From positions 2,077,501-2,141,500 of the forward strand of contig NZ_CP060695.1 of the NCBI RefSeq assembly GCF_014352875.1: 64,000 nucleotides of DNA. The letters are read 5' to 3'. Of the stretch, positions 19,820 to 29,320 are shown piece by piece. Every line of letters begins with the position of its first letter. Positions within the stretch are counted from its first letter, which is position 1. The notes under the pieces are model-generated. The model ran no database searches and had not been told where the DNA came from. It saw only the letters and a list, made by a program, of their open reading frames with translations. The position numbers and the translations under genes are program-made. This DNA comes from Polaribacter pectinis. GTDB taxonomy: Bacteria > Bacteroidota > Bacteroidia > Flavobacteriales > Flavobacteriaceae.

Positions 19820-20467
19820 TTAATTTTCTTCTATTAATGATGTATTTCTACTACGTTGAATCCAAATGATTATACCAACTACAATTAATGCCATTGGAGA
19901 CAATAACATAAACCCGTTATTTTCATACCCTATTGCATACAACCCAGTTTTTTCGATTGGATCTCCTAAAACTTTAAATCCTAATAAAGTACCAGAACCT
20001 AATAATTCTCTAAAGAAACCAACTACTATTAAGATTACACCATAACCTAGTGCATTACCAATTCCGTCTAAAAAAGATTTCCATGGTCCGTTTCCTAAAG
20101 CAAAAGCCTCAAAACGTCCCATAATAATACAGTTTGTAATAATTAATCCTACGAAAACGGATAATGTTTTACTTAATTCATAAGCAAAGGCTTTTAGAAC
20201 TAAATCAACAATAATTACCAAAGTTGCAACTACAATAAGTTGAACAATAATTCTAATTTTAGATGGAATGATATTTCTCATTAAAGAAATAACTACGTTT
20301 CCTAATCCTAATACAAATAATACAGAAACCGACATTACTATTGAAGCTTCTAGCTCTGCTGTAATAGCTAAAGCAGAACAAATACCTAATACTTGAATAG
20401 TAATTGGGTTATTATCCGCTAATGGATCTGTTATTAATTTTGCGTCTTTTTTTGATAAAAGTCCCAT
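19820..20467 (-). CDS. nqrD: Na+-translocating NADH:quinone reductase subunit D
   Basis: The 215-residue integral membrane protein has six predicted helices and NqrD signatures: PITIQVLGICSALAIT near the start, TNCIIMGRFEAFA in the middle and FFRELLGSGTLLGF later. NqrD and NqrE form the core that contains the buried iron centre. The gene starts 3 bp after nqrC ends, indicating translational coupling. Confidence 0.97.
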   Translation of the reverse strand: MGLLSKKDAKLITDPLADNNPITIQVLGICSALAITAELEASIVMSVSVLFVLGLGNVVISLMRNIIPSKIRIIVQLIVVATLVIIVDLVLKAFAYELSKTLSVFVGLIITNCIIMGRFEAFALGNGPWKSFLDGIGNALGYGVILIVVGFFRELLGSGTLLGFKVLGDPIEKTGLYAIGYENNGFMLLSPMALIVVGIIIWIQRSRNTSLIEEN

Positions 20468-20470
20468 AAA

Positions 20471-21259
20471 TTATTTTTTTAATGTTTTAAAATATGGCAC
20501 ATACATTGCCAAATCTTTCTTAATCATTGCAGAAACACCATCACCAGTAATTGTTGCACCAGCAATTGCATCTACTTCATAATCTGTTTTTTCTTCGTTC
20601 TTTGGATCGTTGTTACCTTTGGCAACAGTAATTCCTTGGAAATAACCAGAATCGTCTAACAAATGTTCACCAATAAAATCGTCCATAAAGTAACGTTGTT
20701 TGATGTTTGCTCCTAAACCAGGTGTTTCTCCTTTATGATCGAAATATGCTCCTTGTACAACCATATTTTCATCCATAGAAACATATCCCCAAATTGCATC
20801 CCAAAGACCTTTTCCTCTAATTGGTGCTACATAAAATGTTTTACCATCTTTCTCACCAACAAATAAAGGTAACTTTCTTTGTTTCCCTTCTTTGGCTAAT
20901 GTTTGTTGCTTTTTAACATCAATTAAATAAGGTTCTTGTTTATTGTTTTCAGCCATATATTCTGCCCTATTCTGCTGTTTAACAATTTTATCACCTTCAA
21001 CAACTATAACTAATTGTTTTGTGATATATTTCTTAAACTCATCTCCTGCAACTTCTGTCGAAACAAAATTTGCACTAGAATCATCATTTTCATTTATACC
21101 CATAGCATACAAAATGTTTTGCTGCTTTTCTATTCTTTCGTTTTCTTTGATTGTAGGTTTTAAAGACGATGCTAAAAAAGCTAACAAAGAACCAACGATT
21201 AACACCATAATTACGGCGAAAACCATTGTATATCCATTACTATCTGTTCTCTTACTCAT
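20471..21259 (-). CDS. nqrC: Na+-translocating NADH:quinone reductase subunit C
   Basis: The 262-residue protein has an N-terminal membrane helix (TMVFAVIMVLIVGSLLAFLA) and an FMN-binding domain. The flavinylation site reads DAIAGATITGDGV near residue 240; the second Thr of GATIT matches the residue to which ApbE attaches FMN. The segment FDHKGETPGLGA is also typical. No apbE is seen in the window, so it must lie elsewhere. It starts 2 bp after nqrB ends. Confidence 0.95.
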   Translation of the reverse strand: MSKRTDSNGYTMVFAVIMVLIVGSLLAFLASSLKPTIKENERIEKQQNILYAMGINENDDSSANFVSTEVAGDEFKKYITKQLVIVVEGDKIVKQQNRAEYMAENNKQEPYLIDVKKQQTLAKEGKQRKLPLFVGEKDGKTFYVAPIRGKGLWDAIWGYVSMDENMVVQGAYFDHKGETPGLGANIKQRYFMDDFIGEHLLDDSGYFQGITVAKGNNDPKNEEKTDYEVDAIAGATITGDGVSAMIKKDLAMYVPYFKTLKK

Positions 21260-21261
21260 AA

Positions 21262-22464
21262 TTAGGCAGTTTTAACTTTAGTACGTTTTAATCTTTTCTT
21301 TACGTTTCCTTGAACCACATAATGGTCTATTGTTGGAGCGAATACATTCATCAATAAAATTGCTAAAAATACGCCTTCTGGATATGCAGGATTAAATACA
21401 CGTATCATTATTGATATAAAACCAATTAAGAAACCGTAAATCCATTTTCCTTTATTTGTTTGCGATGCTGTTACAGGATCAGTTGCCATAAAAACGGCTC
21501 CGAATGCTAAACCACCAATCATTAAGTGTTCCCACCAAACTGTGTTCATTAATCCGTAAAACTTACTAGATTCTGTAATAATATCTGCTGCTACAATTTG
21601 ATTGAAAATTAAGCCCATTACTGCTGCTCCAATAAATGTTGAAACAATAATTCTCCAGCTTCCAATTTTTGTAAAAATTAAAAATGCTGCACCTAATAAT
21701 ATTAATAAAGTTGAAGTTTCTCCAATAGAACCAGGAATAAAACCTGCAAACTTGTCCCAAGTAGAATAAATTACTTCTTGGTTTTGTGCGTAGCTTCCTA
21801 AAATAGTTTCTCCTGATATTGCATCTGCAGTTCCTGTTCTTTCTACTGCGTCATATACCCAAACTTTATCTCCAGACATCCATGTTGGATATGCAAAGAA
21901 TAAGAATGCTCTAATTGTTAAAGCTGGGTTTAAGATATTCATTCCTGTACCACCAAAAACTTCTTTACCAATTACAACTCCAAATACAACTGCAACTGCC
22001 AACATCCATAAAGGTGTGTCTACAGGTACAATTAATGGAACTAACATTCCTGTTACTAAATAACCTTCTTCTACTTCATGACCTTTTATTACTGCGAAAA
22101 TAAATTCTACTAAAAGACCAACTCCGTAAGAAACAATTACTAGTGGTAATACTTTTATGATTCCAATCCAAAGATTATCAAAAGTGAAAAAATTAGCCAA
22201 AACATCTGTTCTTAAAGAACCGTCTATAGCTGCATAATGTTGATAACCTGCATTGAACATTCCAAAAATCAAACATGGAATTAAAGCCATAATTACAATA
22301 TTCATTGTACGCTTTAAATCGTCTGCTGCTTTTATATGAGTTCCTCCTTTATGAGTAACTTCGTTCGGTAAATATAAAAAGGTATGGATTGCGTTAAACG
22401 CAGGTGCCATTTTGGTTCCTTTATATTTCTCTTTTAAATTATGTAAATTTTGTTTTAAGCCCAT
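21262..22464 (-). CDS. nqrB: Na+-translocating NADH:quinone reductase subunit B
   Basis: The 400-residue membrane protein has about ten helices and NqrB landmarks: MNIVIMALIPCLIFGMFNAG, GKEVFGGTGMNILNPALTIRAF and FMATDPVTA. NqrB carries covalent FMN and is the main Na+ channel subunit. The expected S-G-A-T flavinylation motif reads DAISGETILG here, keeping the Thr but with Glu in place of Ala. It starts 4 bp after nqrA ends. Confidence 0.96.
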   Translation of the reverse strand: MGLKQNLHNLKEKYKGTKMAPAFNAIHTFLYLPNEVTHKGGTHIKAADDLKRTMNIVIMALIPCLIFGMFNAGYQHYAAIDGSLRTDVLANFFTFDNLWIGIIKVLPLVIVSYGVGLLVEFIFAVIKGHEVEEGYLVTGMLVPLIVPVDTPLWMLAVAVVFGVVIGKEVFGGTGMNILNPALTIRAFLFFAYPTWMSGDKVWVYDAVERTGTADAISGETILGSYAQNQEVIYSTWDKFAGFIPGSIGETSTLLILLGAAFLIFTKIGSWRIIVSTFIGAAVMGLIFNQIVAADIITESSKFYGLMNTVWWEHLMIGGLAFGAVFMATDPVTASQTNKGKWIYGFLIGFISIMIRVFNPAYPEGVFLAILLMNVFAPTIDHYVVQGNVKKRLKRTKVKTA

Positions 22465-22468
22465 AATC

Positions 22469-23818
22469 TTATCCTAATTCTTCTCTCATTAAATCTAAAC
22501 CTTCTCTAATTATCTTTTGATGAGGCTGTTTAGACACACAAATAAATTCTGTTAGTGCAAAATCTTCTGGAGCTATTTCATAACCTCCTAAAGCTTCCAT
22601 TTCATCTAAATCTTTATACATAAATGCTTTTAATAATTGCATTGGATAAATATCTAAAGGAAAAACCTGTTCATAAGAACCAGTTACTACAAAAGCTCTA
22701 TGTTCACCATTTGTGTTAGTGTTCAAATCGAATTTTTTGTTTGGTGTTAACCAAGAAAAAGTTAAAGCTCTTGAAGTTGAAATTTTATTGAAAATTGGTT
22801 TGTTCCATCCAAAAAACTCATAGTCATCTCCTTCTGGAATTGCCGTTATTTGATTGTCATAATAACCTAAAAACTCATCTTCTTTCACTTCCTTTCCAGA
22901 AAGTACGTTTCCGCTGATAATTCTTGTATTGTCATCATTCAAATTATTTGCAGTAACATCTGAAATAGTTGCTCCTGCAATTGCAGATACATATTGTGGA
23001 TTCTTAAATTGAGATCCTGTTAAAGCAACTGTTCTTGTTAAATTTAACTTTCCTGTTAAGAATAATTCACCAATAACTACTATATCTTGTGGTGTAACAA
23101 CCCAAACAACTTCACCTTTATTAATAGGATCTATTTTTGCTATTTGAGTACTTACATTTCCTGAGGGATGTGGTCCTGAAACCTTATGTAATTCAATTCC
23201 TTTTAAACCTGATAAAGGAGAATTTGAATTAGCGCCTACAGAAACATGTACTTTTCCATCAGTTAATTTAGAAATAGCATCTATTGCTGCTTGCAATTCT
23301 GCTTCTTTACCAGCTAAAGTATAATCTAAATCTGCTGCTAAAGGTGCACTTGCATAAGCCGAAATAAAAATTGCTTTTGGTGCTTGATTAGGATTTGCAA
23401 CTACGTCATAAGGACGTTGTTTTACAAAAGGCCAACAACCAGAAGTAAATAAATGATTTTTAACTTCTTCTGCAGACATAGAAGTCGCATTTTTAGTTCC
23501 AAAATCTTTATGAACTTGATTTGTGTCTGCTGTAATTTTTACCGCTAATACTTTTCTTCTTGCTCCACGAATTACCTCTGTAACTTTACCAGAAACGGGG
23601 CTTGTAAATAAAATTCGTTCGTCACTTTTTGAATAAAAAAGTGTTTCTCCCGCTTTTACTTCAGCTCCTTCTTTGGCAACAAGTTTAGGTACAATTCCGT
23701 GAAAGTCTTCTGGTTTTACAGCATAAACACTACTTAAATTAATAGAAGTAGTTGTTTTTTCTGCTTGACCAACAAGCTTAATATCTAAGCCTTTTTTAAT
23801 ACGAATGTCTTTTGACAT
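22469..23818 (-). CDS. nqrA: Na+-translocating NADH:quinone reductase subunit A
   Basis: The 449-residue soluble subunit begins with DIRIKKGLDIKLVGQAE, the usual N-terminus, followed by a biotinyl-lipoyl-like segment (GAEVKAGETLFYSKSD...SPVSGKVTEV). It also has the family motif VSGPHPSGNVSTQI in the middle. NqrA takes part in quinone binding. It is first in the operon, with a good Bacteroidota promoter directly upstream. Confidence 0.97.
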   Translation of the reverse strand: MSKDIRIKKGLDIKLVGQAEKTTTSINLSSVYAVKPEDFHGIVPKLVAKEGAEVKAGETLFYSKSDERILFTSPVSGKVTEVIRGARRKVLAVKITADTNQVHKDFGTKNATSMSAEEVKNHLFTSGCWPFVKQRPYDVVANPNQAPKAIFISAYASAPLAADLDYTLAGKEAELQAAIDAISKLTDGKVHVSVGANSNSPLSGLKGIELHKVSGPHPSGNVSTQIAKIDPINKGEVVWVVTPQDIVVIGELFLTGKLNLTRTVALTGSQFKNPQYVSAIAGATISDVTANNLNDDNTRIISGNVLSGKEVKEDEFLGYYDNQITAIPEGDDYEFFGWNKPIFNKISTSRALTFSWLTPNKKFDLNTNTNGEHRAFVVTGSYEQVFPLDIYPMQLLKAFMYKDLDEMEALGGYEIAPEDFALTEFICVSKQPHQKIIREGLDLMREELG

Positions 23819-23855
23819 AGTAAATTGGAATATTTAGTTATCTAAAAAAATCATG

Positions 23856-23883
23856 CAAATTTAAAGATTTTGAGGGTTAACAA
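23856..23883 (-). promoter_or_regulatory. Predicted promoter of the nqr operon
   Basis: On the minus strand TTG, a 17-bp spacer and TAAATTTG match the Bacteroidota housekeeping consensus (TTG, 17-23 bp, TAnnTTTG). The -7 element lies 38 bp upstream of the nqrA start codon. Confidence 0.65.
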
Positions 23884-24019
23884 TGATATATTTTGAAGGT
23901 AATCTTACTGAATTATTCTTATTTATAATAATTCTAAATAATATATTTTTAGAAATCGTTATCGTTATTCTTTTTTGGCTTAAAATTTGATTATTCTTGT
24001 AATTGAAAGATAATTTAGT

Positions 24020-25240
24020 ATGATGATTAAAAAAATAATATTTCTTTTTTCCCTATTTACCTTGTGTTCTTTAGAAGCACAAAACATTAAAACCATTCAA
24101 TTAAGACCTTTACAAGAGAACAATTTTACCTCAATTGTGCCTTTAGGAACGGTTTTAGAATTATCTTTTGATGATTTGGATGCAGATAGTAAAGAATATC
24201 AATATAAAATAGAACACATGACGCATGACTGGAAAAAAAGCAGATTGCTGTCCAGTCAATTTATAGATGGTTTTGACCAAAATTACATAAATGATGCAAC
24301 AAATTCTTTTAATACATTACAAAGCTACACGCATTATTCAGTAAGAATTCCCAACATAAATACAGTAATTACTAAAAGCGGAAACTACCTTTTGTCAGTT
24401 TTAAATGGCTATAACGAAGTGGTTTTTACCAGAAAATTTGTTTTGTATGAAAACGAAACCACAGTAGGTGTTTCTGTTGCTAGAAGTAGAAATACCAAAA
24501 CACTAAACTCTCAACAGACTGTTCAATTTATAATAAACCACCCCAACTTAAAAATTAACAATCCAGGGCAAGAAATAAACGTTGCTGTAATAAAAAATAA
24601 TAATTGGAATGAAAAAATAACAGATTTACAACCTACTTTTTTTAAACCAAATCAGCTTGTATATACCTATACAAACAAAACCAATTTCTGGGGAGGAAAT
24701 GAATATTTAAACTTCGACAGTAAGTTTGTTAGAAATAAAAGTTTAAACATTGTACAAATTGAAAAGAAAGATGTTTTTCATCACTACATCTATCCTTTTA
24801 CCTATAACAAATACCGAGAATACAGATACAACCCAGACATTAATGGTCAGTTTGTTGTTAGAACGCTAGAAGCACAAGATTCTAAAACGGAATCTGATTA
24901 TGCCATGATGCATTTTTCTCTTTTGGTAGATGAACCTTTTAAAAATAAAGACATTTATATCTATGGAGCTTTTAATAATTTTAGCATTTCCGAAGAAAAT
25001 AAAATGGAATATTTTCCTTCAGAAAAAACATACAAAGGAAGCTTCTTAATGAAACAAGGTTTTTACAATTACACTTATGCAACAGTTGGTGATGATAATA
25101 TTGTAAATACAAATGATGTTAATGGTACTTTTTATGAAACCGAAAACGAATATACTGTACTAGTTTACTACAAGCCTTTTGGAAGTTTTTATGAACGTGT
25201 AATTGGAGTTGGTACAGGTTTTTTCAATCAAAATAGATAA
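24020..25240 (+). CDS. Type IX secretion system plug protein (DUF5103 family)
   Basis: The 406-residue protein has a Sec signal peptide (KKIIFLFSLFTLCSLEAQ) and then the layout of the DUF5103/T9SS plug family. It opens with IKTIQLRPLQENNFTSIVPLGT, has YQYKIEHMTHDWKKS and YINDATNSFNTLQSYTHYS early, and a late IYGAFNNF...M.Y....YKGSFLMKQGFYNY segment. In Flavobacterium johnsoniae the Plug protein closes the periplasmic side of the SprA translocon when PorV is absent. It is divergent from nqrA and followed by apaG at about 50 bp. Confidence 0.88.
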   Translation: MMIKKIIFLFSLFTLCSLEAQNIKTIQLRPLQENNFTSIVPLGTVLELSFDDLDADSKEYQYKIEHMTHDWKKSRLLSSQFIDGFDQNYINDATNSFNTLQSYTHYSVRIPNINTVITKSGNYLLSVLNGYNEVVFTRKFVLYENETTVGVSVARSRNTKTLNSQQTVQFIINHPNLKINNPGQEINVAVIKNNNWNEKITDLQPTFFKPNQLVYTYTNKTNFWGGNEYLNFDSKFVRNKSLNIVQIEKKDVFHHYIYPFTYNKYREYRYNPDINGQFVVRTLEAQDSKTESDYAMMHFSLLVDEPFKNKDIYIYGAFNNFSISEENKMEYFPSEKTYKGSFLMKQGFYNYTYATVGDDNIVNTNDVNGTFYETENEYTVLVYYKPFGSFYERVIGVGTGFFNQNR

Positions 25241-25292
25241 AACCGTTATTTAGATTTGTTTGTATTCGTCAAAAAAACTACATTTACTCATA

Positions 25293-25679
25293 ATGGTACA
25301 ACAAATTACAAAAGGAATTAAAATCTCTGTAAAAACAAAACACAATGGTATTAGCTATAGAAATAATAGATTGTGCCATGTATTTTCGTACTTTATAACT
25401 ATTGAAAACACTTCTACAGAAACCGTAAAACTAACAGATAGATTTTGGAAAATTTACGACTCTCTTAATAAAACAGAAATTGTAAGCGGAGAAGGTGTTG
25501 TAGGACAAACACCAATATTAAAACCAAACGACGTTTACACCTATAGTTCTGGTTGCCTTTTAGAATCTAATGTTGGTTCTATGAAAGGTTTTTACACGAT
25601 GATAAATCTTGACACTTTTGAGCAATTTAAAGTAATTATACCAACTTTTCAACTAACAACAACTACACTATCAAACTAA
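25293..25679 (+). CDS. apaG: ApaG (Co2+/Mg2+ efflux-associated protein)
   Basis: The 128-residue product matches ApaG along its length: ITKGIKISVKTKH, then FSYFITIENTSTETVKLTDRFW, VVGQTPILKPNDVYTYSSGC, and GSMKGFYTM. The fold is a fibronectin-type beta sandwich. The ATG at 25293 is preferred over an upstream TTG at 25260, because family members begin with MVQQITKGI-like sequence. The role remains poorly defined; links to metal resistance are from enterobacteria. Its stop overlaps the probable start of the next gene. Confidence 0.9.
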   Translation: MVQQITKGIKISVKTKHNGISYRNNRLCHVFSYFITIENTSTETVKLTDRFWKIYDSLNKTEIVSGEGVVGQTPILKPNDVYTYSSGCLLESNVGSMKGFYTMINLDTFEQFKVIIPTFQLTTTTLSN

Positions 25680-26818
25680 CAAAGTCTAAAAAGAATTTAG
25701 TAAAAATAAAAGACCCAGAATGTTTAAATTGTGGTCATCCGTTTAACGGACAAGAAAAATTCTGTCCAGATTGCGGACAAGCCAACAAAGGAAATAAAAT
25801 TACCTTTAAGAGTTTTATTCATGAAATATTTAATGGTTTATTCAATTTTGATGCTAAATTTTGGAAAACTATTATTCCGCTTTTAATAAATCCTGGTACC
25901 GTTTCTAAAAATTATGTAGAAGGCAGAAGACAACGCTACTCTAATCCTTTTCGTTTTTATTTAACAGTTTCTATTATCTTCTTTTTAATTGTTGGTGTTT
26001 CTAATACCAAAGAAAAATATAAAGATCTAACACAAGAAAGCAAAGCAGATATTGCGGATGTTCTAAAAAAAGAAACTTCAAAGGAAAAGGAAGTTATAAG
26101 CGATAAAAAGATAGATTCCATTAAAAATAAGATGGATGAAAAGTTGAAGAATTCTTTTATCCCTATTCCGGAAGAGACTAGAAAAAAAATTCTAGAAGAG
26201 ATTGAAAAAGATGCTAGAGATTCTACAAAAACAGTAGATATAGATAAAAGTGGAGATATTAACTTGTCTTTTGGAGGTGACACTAGGTTAGATGATTTTA
26301 TAAAGTATCAGAAAAAATATCCAGATTCTAAAATAGATGTAGCTTTAGATTCTTTGAATTATGATAAAAATTTCACAAACAGATTTCTATATACAAGAGC
26401 AAAAGTTGCAAACTCTCTAGTTAAGAAAGATAATAGAGAACAATTTTTAAGTCAAATTTTATCTTATGGTTCTGTTGCTTTATTTATTTTTCTTCCGCTT
26501 TTTACTTTATTTTTAAAGCTTTTTTACATCAGAAGAAAATATACGTATGTAGATCATTTAATTTTTGTTTTCCATATTCAAACAGTATTTTTTATGCTGT
26601 TTTCAATTTTCTTTTTATTGGAAATTTTTGGTGTAAATCCAGAACTTTGGATTTTTACAGTACTGTTTTTATTATACCTAATAATTGCTATGAAGAAATT
26701 CTATCAACAAGGATATTTTAAAACTTTTTTTAAATTTATACTCTTAAATGTAAGTTATTCTATTGTTGCTTTAGTCGGAATTATATTCTTACTATTGGTT
26801 TCTTTTGCCTTATTTTAG
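25670..26818 (+). CDS. DUF3667 membrane protein without a canonical start codon
   Basis: The frame is open from 25631 to 26818. It encodes an N-terminal zinc ribbon (CLNCGHPFNGQEKFCPDCG), then FKSFIHEIFNGLFNFDAKFWKT and YVEGRRQRYSNPFRFYLT, the signature of DUF3667. The product has about four or five membrane helices, with a charged loop between the first and the rest. No in-frame ATG, GTG or TTG precedes the zinc ribbon; the first ATG (26132) would remove it and the first helix. The chosen start, ATC at 25670, overlaps the end of apaG; ATA in front of KDPEC is the alternative. Function is unknown. Confidence 0.7.
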   Translation: MKLTKSKKNLVKIKDPECLNCGHPFNGQEKFCPDCGQANKGNKITFKSFIHEIFNGLFNFDAKFWKTIIPLLINPGTVSKNYVEGRRQRYSNPFRFYLTVSIIFFLIVGVSNTKEKYKDLTQESKADIADVLKKETSKEKEVISDKKIDSIKNKMDEKLKNSFIPIPEETRKKILEEIEKDARDSTKTVDIDKSGDINLSFGGDTRLDDFIKYQKKYPDSKIDVALDSLNYDKNFTNRFLYTRAKVANSLVKKDNREQFLSQILSYGSVALFIFLPLFTLFLKLFYIRRKYTYVDHLIFVFHIQTVFFMLFSIFFLLEIFGVNPELWIFTVLFLLYLIIAMKKFYQQGYFKTFFKFILLNVSYSIVALVGIIFLLLVSFALF

Positions 26819-26823
26819 TGCTC

Positions 26824-27504
26824 TTAATTAAGGAAATCTAGATACTGCATATTAATTTCTAAAGCTGTTTTTTTAACTGAAGTAATACTTACAGTTTCTA
26901 CTAAATGACGCTTCATTTTTGGTGAAGTTTCAACAGTTCCTAAATTTTCATTTTTATGAAATTCTATTATTTTTTGTTGATGAAACTCATGGTTTTCTTT
27001 TAAAAAATTTGCAAACCAATCTTTTCTTAATTCTTTCATTTCTTGGGTATATAATGTTGAAGAAGACCAAATTTTAGGTTCTTGTGGTAATTTTTTAAAA
27101 TGTTTAATTTCTCCGTCCCAAACTAACTCGTAGGTTTCCAAACCTTTATTCCAATCTACAAAAACAAGCGTAAAAGGTTCTATATCATTAAAATCGAAGG
27201 TTTCTATATAATTAAGCGCATTTTCATTTGTAAGGATATTTTTTACAATAATTCCTCTACTCATTTTATAAGAATCTTTTCTTTTATGAATTGTAAATCC
27301 ACCATTTAACAAACAAACCAATCGTTTTTTTTCACTTAAACCAATCCAAGTTCCTCCAGCTAATTCATCTTTTGGGTAGGTTAATTCCACACCATTTTCT
27401 ATATATTTTTTTGGTGGAATTGTTTTTCTCAAAGGAGTTTCATCTCTATTTGAAGTTAAAATAAAATTATTATTAGCAAGAGGTAAATAAGTAACTGTGC
27501 ACAT
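26824..27504 (-). CDS. NRDE family protein (TANGO2-like)
   Basis: The 226-residue protein begins MCTVTYLPL and has the NRDE motif in TSNRDET at about residue 20. It also has the GGTWIGLSEKKRLVCLLNGGF segment of the family, whose N-terminal Cys2 suggests an Ntn-hydrolase-like fold. Eukaryotic relatives (TANGO2) act in lipid and heme handling; the bacterial role is unknown. It is convergent with DUF3667, with stop codons only 5 bp apart. Confidence 0.85.
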   Translation of the reverse strand: MCTVTYLPLANNNFILTSNRDETPLRKTIPPKKYIENGVELTYPKDELAGGTWIGLSEKKRLVCLLNGGFTIHKRKDSYKMSRGIIVKNILTNENALNYIETFDFNDIEPFTLVFVDWNKGLETYELVWDGEIKHFKKLPQEPKIWSSSTLYTQEMKELRKDWFANFLKENHEFHQQKIIEFHKNENLGTVETSPKMKRHLVETVSITSVKKTALEINMQYLDFLN

Positions 27505-27560
27505 GTATTTATCAAATAAAATTCATTTTTGAAAGTCTTCAAATCGATTGATAAAATTTG

Positions 27561-27568
27561 TAACTTTG
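27561..27568 (+). promoter_or_regulatory. Predicted -7 promoter element of pruA
   Basis: TAACTTTG matches the Bacteroidota TAnnTTTG -7 consensus exactly and lies about 41 bp before the pruA ATG. No TTG is seen at the ideal distance, so the call rests on one element. Confidence 0.4.
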
Positions 27569-27609
27569 CAACTTCAAAATTAATAGATTTAATATTAAAA
27601 ACATACAGA

Positions 27610-29235
27610 ATGGCAAGAGGATTTTTCAATGTTCCAACAGCAGTTAACGAACCAGTAAAAGGTTACGCTCCTGGTTCTCCAGAAAGAGAAGAAGTATTAG
27701 CAACTTATAAAGCAATGTTCAACAGCAATATTGATGTGCCTATGCACATTAATGGTAAAGAAGTTAGAACAGGAAACACAAGAAACATTACACCTCCTCA
27801 TGACCATAAACATGTGGTTGGGCAATATCATGTTGCAGAGAAATCTCATATAGATGAAGCAATTTCTACAGCTTTAGCTGCAAGAGAAGCTTGGTCTAGC
27901 GTTTCTTGGATGGAAAGAGCTTCTATTTTCTTAAAGGCTGCAGAACTTTTAGCAGGACCTTACAGAGCAAGAATGAATGCTTCTACAATGATTGCACAAT
28001 CTAAAAATGTACACCAAGCAGAAATTGATGCTGCTTGTGAAATGATAGATTTCTTTAGATTTAATGTACAATACATGACTGATATTTTTAAAGATCAGCC
28101 AGCTTCTGCACCAGGAATTTGGAACAGAGTTGAATATAGACCTTTAGAAGGTTTTGTCTATGCAATTTCTCCTTTTAACTTTACTTCTATTGCAGCAAAC
28201 TTACCTGCAGCAGCAGCTTTAATGGGTAATGTAGTTGTTTGGAAACCATCTGATCACCAAGCATATTCTGCACAAGTAATTGTAGATTTATTTAAAGAAG
28301 CTGGTTTGCCAGATGGTGTTATTAATGTTGTTTATGGAGATCCTGTTATGATTTCTGATGCTTGTTTATCTTCTCCAGATTTTTCTGGATTGCATTTTAC
28401 AGGTTCAACTCATGTTTTCAAAAACCTTTGGAAACAAATTGGTAATAATATCCATACATATAAAACATATCCAAGAATTGTTGGAGAAACTGGTGGTAAA
28501 GATTTTATCTGGGCACATAATTCATCTAATCCTTTACAAATTGCAACTGCAATTGTAAGAGGTTCTTTTGAATATCAAGGTCAGAAATGTTCTGCTGCTT
28601 CAAGAGCTTATATTCCTGCTTCTTTATGGGAAGAAGTTAAGAAACATGTTAAAGCTCAAACAAACGAAATTAAAATGGGTTCTCCAGAAGACACCAATAA
28701 TTTTGTAAATGCAGTTATACATGAAGGTTCTTTTGACAAAATAGCAAGTTTTATTGATGCTGCAAAAGCAGATAAAGATGCAGAAATTATTATAGGTGGA
28801 AACCACGATAAATCTGTTGGATATTTTATTGAACCTACTGTTATTTTAGCAAAATCACCAACGTATGCAACCATGACAACTGAATTATTTGGCCCTGTTA
28901 TGACAGTTTTTGTTTATGAAGATGCAGAATGGGAAGCTTCATTAAAATTAGTTGATGAATCTACAGAATACGCTTTAACTGGTGCAATTTTCTCTACTGA
29001 TAGATATATTGTTGAAAAAGCTTCTAAAGCATTAGAAAATGCCGCTGGAAACTTTTATATAAATGACAAACCAACAGGAGCAGTTGTTGGACAGCAACCA
29101 TTTGGTGGAGCAAGAGCTTCTGGAACAAATGATAAAGCTGGTTCTGCGCAAAACTTATTACGTTGGACTTCTGTTAGATTAATAAAAGAAACATTTGTAA
29201 CTCCTACAGATTACAAGTACCCTTTTTTAGGATAA
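27610..29235 (+). CDS. pruA: L-glutamate gamma-semialdehyde (P5C) dehydrogenase
   Basis: The 541-residue enzyme oxidises L-glutamate gamma-semialdehyde to glutamate, the second step of proline degradation. The aldehyde dehydrogenase fold is clear: cofactor segment NVVVWKPSDHQAYSA, catalytic Glu in GETGGKDF and catalytic Cys in YQGQKCSAASRAY. The start at MARGFFNVPTAVNEP is the family N-terminus; an upstream TTG (27529) would add 27 codons over the promoter. It stands alone, without putA. A strong terminator follows. Confidence 0.95.
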   Translation: MARGFFNVPTAVNEPVKGYAPGSPEREEVLATYKAMFNSNIDVPMHINGKEVRTGNTRNITPPHDHKHVVGQYHVAEKSHIDEAISTALAAREAWSSVSWMERASIFLKAAELLAGPYRARMNASTMIAQSKNVHQAEIDAACEMIDFFRFNVQYMTDIFKDQPASAPGIWNRVEYRPLEGFVYAISPFNFTSIAANLPAAAALMGNVVVWKPSDHQAYSAQVIVDLFKEAGLPDGVINVVYGDPVMISDACLSSPDFSGLHFTGSTHVFKNLWKQIGNNIHTYKTYPRIVGETGGKDFIWAHNSSNPLQIATAIVRGSFEYQGQKCSAASRAYIPASLWEEVKKHVKAQTNEIKMGSPEDTNNFVNAVIHEGSFDKIASFIDAAKADKDAEIIIGGNHDKSVGYFIEPTVILAKSPTYATMTTELFGPVMTVFVYEDAEWEASLKLVDESTEYALTGAIFSTDRYIVEKASKALENAAGNFYINDKPTGAVVGQQPFGGARASGTNDKAGSAQNLLRWTSVRLIKETFVTPTDYKYPFLG

Positions 29236-29257
29236 TCAGAAAAAAATATTTTTAATT

Positions 29258-29287
29258 AACCGCATCAAAATTGATGCGGTTTTTTTA
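29258..29287 (+). terminator. Terminator of pruA
   Basis: A perfect 11-bp stem (AACCGCATCAA/TTGATGCGGTT) is followed by seven T residues, 23 bp after the pruA stop. Confidence 0.9.
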
Positions 29288-29320
29288 TTTCCTTATTTTA
29301 GACAATTACTTTTTTAGATT

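Noticed and set aside
25260..25292. TTG start for apaG at 25260
   Set aside because: The ATG at 25293 gives the usual ApaG length and N-terminus.
27529..27609. Longer pruA start at TTG 27529
   Set aside because: It would run through the probable -7 promoter box and add residues not seen in the family.
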